A stretch of DNA of 24,116 bases from Paramacrobiotus richtersi (Eukaryota > Tardigrada > Eutardigrada > Parachela > Macrobiotidae). The notes beneath the pieces are model-generated. The model saw only the letters and a list, made by a program, of their open reading frames with translations, was not told the DNA's origin and made no database searches. The stretch is from assembly GCA_034698045.1 (NCBI GenBank), contig JAQGAU010000766.1, positions 1 through 24,116 on the forward strand. The letters are read 5' to 3'. Position numbers and translations under genes: made by a program. This document shows positions 18,835 through 24,116 of this stretch, piece after piece (position 1 is the first letter of the stretch; every line of letters starts with the position of its first letter).

Positions 18835-21800
18835 ATGAGCAGCCTTCAGAAATCAATCGATAACATTTCCGCCGATCTCGGGCACCACCGGTCTGGTGGA
18901 GGAATTGACGCAGCTTCGTCCTCGCGGAATGTGGTTCCGAAATATAAGGAGTACGTACGCATGTTGCTTTCAGCAGAACCGGAAATGATCGAAAGCTTGT
19001 TGACTGATTTAAACTTGTAGCCGGTTCCAACCCAAGTTGCATAGTTATTACGCTGCTATGTTTTTCGCGGATTTCCGAACCTCAGAAAAGCTTCACGGTT
19101 GATTTTAATGCACAGTACCGTAAAATGCACACGTGATTGCCGACGTTCGCTTGTACCCACTTCAGTCTTTGTTGTAGAGTGCTCAGTCTGGAGCAGTACG
19201 TGATGCTCGATCATCTTTTGGGTGACGGTGGTTTCGGTGAGGTTTTCGAAGGAAAACACAAGGTACGTGCGCTCAAGAGTATAGTTTGCAACATACAAGG
19301 GATGCAGTCTGTGAGAAGTCAACGCATTTGCAGGTAACCAAAGCGCGAGTTGCGGTCAAGGTTGTAGAGAAACCAAAAAAAGACGCAATAATGACTACCG
19401 AGATCGTGTTGATGAATGTAAGTTTGCACTGACACCAGTTCGATTCAACGCTGAAGTTGCCTTTCTTGTTTTTGTTTGACAGATGATCCGTGTAGCGGAA
19501 AGTCCTTACCTGACCACTCTACATTCCTATGCGGTAAGAGCAATTGTAGTGAAGCCTGAATACGTATGCAGAGCTGCTGCATTTAACACTTCCTTTGTAG
19601 GTGGGCAAGGATCATCTGTATTTGATCCTGGACTTGTGTCGAGGAAATCTGGCGCAACTGCTAATCAGTAAGTGGCCACAACTCAACTTACGAAGCGTGA
19701 ACTACTGTCTAAAATTTTCGAGATTACTGTACATGCACGAAGTGACCGTAATGTTGCTAGGAGATGTCAAATATGCGGTTTGTTCTCACTGTGCAAAGTT
19801 TCCATGCTTGCTGGTCTGGCATTGTGATCGATACCGCGGGAAGCCTTTCTTTTTTTGTGCATTCACCATAGATTTTTGCAGCCATGCGTAAGGACAAATC
19901 CCATCCAGTGTTTGACGACTATATGATCAAAGATCTCCTATCTGATATGGTCAAGGCACTGAAAGTTCTGCAAAAGTACAAGATAATGCACCGCGATATT
20001 CAGCCTTCGAATATCCTGTTGAAAGATCGTACTGGGTCTACAACTTTATACGTGTTGGGAGATTTCGGATCGGCTGATCTTTTGGACGAGAACAAGAAAG
20101 TGAGTATCTGGCTCACGAAGTTCCAGTACCAACTGGAACCGAATCACCTCCGTGCCCGCGATCATGTTTGTTACTCTTTTATTACAGGGTACTCAGCATG
20201 TTGGCACACCCGGCTACATGTGCCCTGAGATTGGGATGTCCAAGGACTATGATGAGTCGGGTGATATATTTTCGCTGGGCGTCAGTCTCTATGAAAGCGC
20301 ATTTGGCAAACGTCCTTTTCAGGTAACTAGCACAACCAGTGCATACACAGTCAGCATTCTGTTCGGTTGAAACTGCGAAATGCTGCTACATTCTTTTGCA
20401 ACTTGATAATGTTGCTGGTATTATGCCGAGATCTTGTGTACCTTGATTCAGCAGGCTCTTGGAACAGATTTTTAGAATCACTACACCGGCTGCTTTGCTG
20501 ATCAGTTAGGCTGTCGCAGGGTAGTTCAGAAGAATCAATAACAGTGGCTCAGCTAGAACAGGGATGCGCAGTAGCATTTCGAACAAGGTCATGATTACCG
20601 ACACGCGACATCTGCTAGGAAGTTACAGTCTTAAGGAAACCAACAAATGGGGATCCATTTAACATAACGAAAAGTGCTGACATCATTTTCTTCTCACAAA
20701 ACATTAGATAACTGCTAGCGTCTCACACACCCACTTCCAAAACTTTCCGGTCGCAAACACCCCATGACTGTACATAGGTTAAACTGTCAACATGCTCTCG
20801 GGTTCTTCGAATCGTGCGAACAACTGCGCGTGCATGCATATACGCTGCTAACGCTGACGGCCTCACCGGGAGTCTGGGCGCCCTTCAGACAGTCTTTTTT
20901 GGTTCATTGTTATTGGCGCTGTTTTTTATTATTCTATAATTCACTACAGTAGCCAAAGCCGCGGTAAAGGCACTTACAAGGGGAAAAGTCCAGCTGACTG
21001 TTAACTGGAACTCTTTGGAAATTTTATAATTTTACGATGTTTTTGGCTGGCTTTTGAAACAGACATTTCGATACAAGTACTCACAGTGTGAATAGAACCC
21101 ACGCTATACGATCTTAGGGCACGACGTACTACCATGCTACTGGGTATTACTACCAGGTAGCCAGCAGTACGACGAATCTTGCTACATTGTATTTAACTGC
21201 TGTAGGCGAAGCCTTATTAAAAGAACTTGCAACAGGACAAAGTCCTCATAACATACAGTTGGTTGTAGGGATTGCTGGCACGATTTCAAAGAAGCTGGTA
21301 TCACAAAAAAATCGATCATCTTTGAAACTATTCTCGCAAAAAACCAACCTAGCACTCGAGGGCGCGCATTGCTTACCGACAGAGAAGTTTGTCCACAAGA
21401 ATTGCGTGTGAAGCGGAATAGTACCGTATTACCGCACATGCATGTACTGGAAGTGAAACCGAATGCACTGTTATCATCAGAAGACTTTGACAACAGGGAT
21501 CAAACATTGAATGTCTGCGTATCGCTTGCTGTTTGTCATTTGCTGTATTGTTTGTAGTTTGATGAGGAGAAGGCGCGCGGTTACTGGAGCGCCAACCCAC
21601 TGCCGTACTTTCACTATACGGCATCTGAACCACTCGTTAGCCTTTTAACTGGAATGCTACAGATTAGCCCTCGGCGTCGAATTTCACTTAGCCTGATTGA
21701 AGAACACGAGTTTTTAACCGGAACAGTGACCAAGCCTTCTGCTGTGCGGGCTTCTCGCACCGGGATCCAGGAGTCAGTTGAGACCTTGAAAAGCGTTTAC

Positions 21801-22460
21801 GAGAACGCCTACTCAGCCGTTGAACCTGCTGGTGCTCACCAGATTGGTGCAACCGAAATCAAGGAACATCGCCGCACGGATAGTTCCGGAAGTGAGCATT
21901 CCAGCGAGAACGGTTCCGATGGTGATGGGGACGATGGAGATCTGGGCTTTTACAAACCGGAGAGCCGCGAAGAAACAGAGTAAGGAGGACGCGAGAGCAA
22001 GCTTGAGCAAATGGCACACTTTGACGAAGAAGCGAATTCTTATTGAGATACGCTTTAAAACTGCTTTCTGTCAATTACCATGTACTAGTATGACGACATA
22101 TCTCCTGTTTTACCAGGGGCACGAGCCAGTCCAACAAATTCAAGGAGAACCCTGCCATCGGCAAGCCTTATGTAGCAGGGCGGGTGATAAACTTGTGTGT
22201 GCTGTGCGGGAAGAAAAACCGCTCTCAACCGCGCACTAAGTACGACGATAAATGCGCTGCCTGCTATGTTTGGCACCAGGAGCGGTACGTAATACCTGTT
22301 AGTAACTCTGTTCGTCACATTCACTGCAGCAGTAACCTTGTTCTTTTCGTGTTGCCGTCAGTTAAATAGTCTGAACTTGAACACCATTGCGCTTGAAAAC
22401 TGATTGCAGCCTGCGGAGTCTAAACCTGAAACGGACAGTGAACAAATCCAGAATAAGTAG
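18835..22460 (+). CDS. Protein kinase with acidic linker and C-terminal CxxC-CxxC module
   Basis: Ten exons keep phase throughout: 18835-18950, 19178-19262, 19334-19417, 19483-19533, 19601-19667, 19882-20099, 20188-20322, 21558-21979, 22117-22284 or -22288, and 22410-22460. They give about 466 residues. Kinase landmarks are the glycine loop GDGGFGEV (about 54-61), AVK Lys76, a candidate helix-C Glu90, HRDIQPSN (171-178), DFG (195-197), GTPGYMCPE (213-221) and DIFSLG (233-238); the domain ends near 305. The catalytic-loop Lys of HRDxKPxN is Gln175, which may alter activity. The APE motif reads CPE. An acidic Ser/Asp tract (360-380) precedes CVLC (420-423) and CAAC (439-442), a probable zinc-binding pair. 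The start is the first ATG after an acceptor at 18825; upstream coding exons remain possible. It is likely a cytosolic Ser/Thr kinase. The subfamily is not assigned. Confidence 0.9.
20323..21557 (+). other. Long intron 7 of the kinase gene
   Basis: 1235 bp between GGCAAACGTCCTTTTCAG|GTAACT and TATTGTTTGTAG|TTTGAT, in phase 0; the other introns are 65-227 bp. The joined protein reads RPFQ|FDEEKARGYW and keeps the usual spacing of late kinase subdomains, so no exon is needed inside. A 74-codon frame at 21187-21411 (GEALLKELATGQSP) follows an AACTGCTGTAG acceptor but is not in the required phase. Confidence 0.7.
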
Positions 22461-22594
22461 TGAATAGTGCAGTCCGAATTATTTGGTTTTCGCATTTGTT
22501 TCGTTAAAAGCGTGTCTTAAATCTGAAACATGCTGTTTCATTACGTGCTCTAGAAACGCTTGTGCGATTTAGTGACCTAATTTGCAGTTTGGAC

Positions 22595-23159
22595 ATGAGT
22601 GCACGGGACTTGAAAAAGCCGGTAGATCGCCGACGATTTAACAATTGCGAGTGAGTGTGGAAAAAGAGCGAAACGGTTGTGCACAAAACCGCTAAGCACT
22701 CCTCATCCACCCTGCGCGACAGTCCCCGCAAGTGATACTCTCCTCTACATGGATTGGAGATGCGCGCAGGTGTTGTGTTGGAATTTTTTATGAGTTTTGG
22801 AGCTGCGGCGACATCCTGCGTTTACAGTGATTTTGGTTTTCGAATTTTGTGTTAACAGTACTGCTCGGGCGTTCCGGTGTGCGCCAAGGCGCACATACGT
22901 GCTTCTGGGCGGTGCGTCGACGTCCTGCATTGCCCTTTTGCCGCGCCCTGTTTGGTACTTCTTTTTGTGTTTCTCCCTTGGATGGTATCGTTTTCACCAG
23001 TCATTTAAGAACGCTTGTAATTGTCTTGGCTGTATCCAGACGTGTGGGGTTTTCCTTTTCGTTCACTATATTATGGAAGTGTTCTACAAAGTTCTGCAGA
23101 TATGGTTATTTAATGAATACAGTTTCATCTTGTGGAGAATTACTGAGTCAGAATCGTAG
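22595..23159 (+). CDS. Candidate two-exon small membrane protein
   Basis: ATG at 22595, just after a TTTGCAG acceptor (22581-22587), opens a basic N-terminus (MSARDLKKPVDRRRFNNC) ending GA|GTGAGT at 22650, a strong donor. Acceptor TTGTGTTAACAG at 22858 continues in matching phase 2 for 99 codons to TAG at 23159, giving 118 residues. Two hydrophobic stretches (VWYFFLCFSLGWYRF and CGVFLFVHYIMEVFYKV) and five Cys in the second half suggest an integral membrane protein. A second plus frame (22849-23232) is open over the same bases, so the frame of exon 2 is uncertain. It starts 135 bp after the kinase stop, on the same strand. No family is recognised. Confidence 0.35.
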
Positions 23160-23720
23160 TGCACGCAGTCGCCCACCTCAGGGAACGCGGCAGAACGTAA
23201 TAATCATAGATAACATGACAAGTAGTAAATAACTGATTACCATACATATGTATACTAGAACCAGTGGCTCGCAGCTTGCACTACCTGTAACCGTCTCCTA
23301 GTATTATCAAAGACCTATTTGTGCAGCGACATCGCGGTTTCATTTTCTGCACATTTTTGCGATTTTAGCTTGTACGTGCGGCTTCGTACATTAAACATTT
23401 CTCGTTGAAGCGGTTCGGAGGCAACAGGAGAACTTAGTGCAGTTTCTATCTTACGCACATAAGACACTTTGAGTGCAAGTTGGTTTTTTCTGCTCGATAA
23501 ATTATCTGCACTATACTAAAGGAAGGCCACTGAACGTTATAAAAGTTCGTAGCCAATACGAAAACTGCGGAGTACTGAATCACCATGATGTCGAATTCAC
23601 CCAGTTTGTTAGAACTGCGCTCCTCCTGGAATCAGACTGACCCATGCGTGTATCCGAATCTAGAAGGCAAGCAATGTATGCATCAAATTTTTTCTCGCAA
23701 TGTTTGAACGCCATTTACGT
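23160..23720. other. No gene seen
   Basis: AT-leaning spacer without a convincing coding frame or repeat. Confidence 0.4.
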
Positions 23721-23957
23721 TCAATTCCCGTGCAGCTTCTTCCGGTAGTGCTGGTTGTGCTTGATTTTCCTCAACTCCGTAGCATCAGAAACTGCCACTA
23801 CATCATTCGACGGCAGCAGTGCCGACACTAAATCAGACGTACAGTGAATCGAGCCCAGAAAGGCCCGGCGTGCTAATACCTCAGTCCGACGAATGCCAAT
23901 ACCACCTGTTCCATCCAGTAATGGAGCGCATAACAATAATAGTCTGCCATTCGTCAT
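23721..23957 (-). CDS. ATG-started minus ORF, unknown
   Basis: ATG at 23957-23955 (context GAAATGACG) opens 78 codons to TGA. It begins with a hydrophobic stretch (GRLLLLCAPLLDGTG) and ends with a basic region (ATELRKIKHNQHYRKKLHGN). GTGGTATT and GTATTAG after AG could be donors, so it may be a first exon. The basic tail loosely recalls the region after the integrase core in LTR retrotransposons, but no catalytic motif is present and I do not assign it. The remaining bases to the window end hold nothing I can call. Confidence 0.3.
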   Translation of the reverse strand: MTNGRLLLLCAPLLDGTGGIGIRRTEVLARRAFLGSIHCTSDLVSALLPSNDVVAVSDATELRKIKHNQHYRKKLHGN

Positions 23958-24116
23958 TTCGTGTGGTGTGTGTTGAAATGCTAAATTTAGCTCCCTGACT
24001 TCTATGTTGATTTCCCATGAATTTGATGGTTTTCTGGTAATGTTTTTGTGATAACATTTCCTGAAACTATTATTGTCATGGAGGAATGGTTCCGCGGGAA
24101 GAGTTTCCCGAAAGGA

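Noticed and set aside
18951-19020. Short protein ending at 19020 as a stand-alone gene
   Set aside because: A GTACGT donor at 18951 in the right phase joins it to the kinase glycine-loop exon.
21187-21411. Extra kinase exon inside the long intron
   Set aside because: The phase required by exon 7 gives an early stop, and the kinase domain is already complete when exon 7 joins exon 8 directly.
21980-22050. Stop codon reassignment, because the kinase frame continues sensibly (GGRESKLEQMAHFDEEA) past a TAA
   Set aside because: The TAA lies inside a GTAAGG donor, and splicing to 22117 restores frame exactly; other genes here end in TAA, TAG and TGA.
1-24116. tRNA, rRNA, CRISPR arrays, bacterial operons or a viral genome
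   Set aside because: I saw no cloverleaf box motifs, rRNA-like blocks, regular spaced repeats, ribosome binding sites or recognisable viral polymerase motifs.

Overview
The window reads as nuclear DNA from a eukaryote. Its clearest gene is broken into ten exons by GT...AG introns, several of only 65-90 bp, with GTACGT and GTAAGT donors and pyrimidine-rich acceptors. There are no bacterial operons or Shine-Dalgarno sites, long stretches show no recognisable genes, and CpG is not obviously depleted. Short introns with loosely packed genes suit a small-genome invertebrate. A tardigrade or similar animal is only a guess, because no gene here identifies the lineage.

Layout. Positions 1-930 hold a two-exon gene of an unrecognised family (copy A, + strand). 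A related, frameshifted copy (copy B) lies at about 11.7-12.5 kb in the same orientation, and the similarity continues into the 3' flanks, so this is a segmental duplication of about 1.2 kb. Positions 5700-6691 (- strand) encode a long charged coiled coil with a spliced last exon; the 5' end is unresolved, and a possible membrane-spanning exon lies upstream. A + strand spliced candidate sits at 8.1-8.75 kb. A decayed fragment loosely resembling the C-terminal part of acid lipases sits at 9.6-9.9 kb (- strand). A 457-bp inverted-repeat element with TTA target duplications, of the non-autonomous PIF/Harbinger type, occupies 10277-10733. A separate 34-bp inverted repeat lies at 13.53-13.75 kb. 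The region 15.9-18.0 kb is purine-rich on the minus strand, with several coding-like but frame-inconsistent stretches that I could not resolve into one gene.

The best-supported feature is a protein kinase gene at 18835-22460 (+). It encodes about 466 residues: a kinase domain, an acidic Ser-rich linker and a C-terminal CxxC...CxxC module. Its catalytic loop reads HRDIQPSN, with Gln at the usual Lys position. Just downstream, 22595-23159 can be spliced into a small membrane-type protein, and an ATG-started minus ORF lies at 23721-23957.

Nothing links these genes into one pathway. The points most worth following are the duplicated unknown family, the atypical kinase with its cysteine module, and the Harbinger-like element. 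All exon boundaries were read by eye from splice motifs and phase; none was checked against transcripts or databases.
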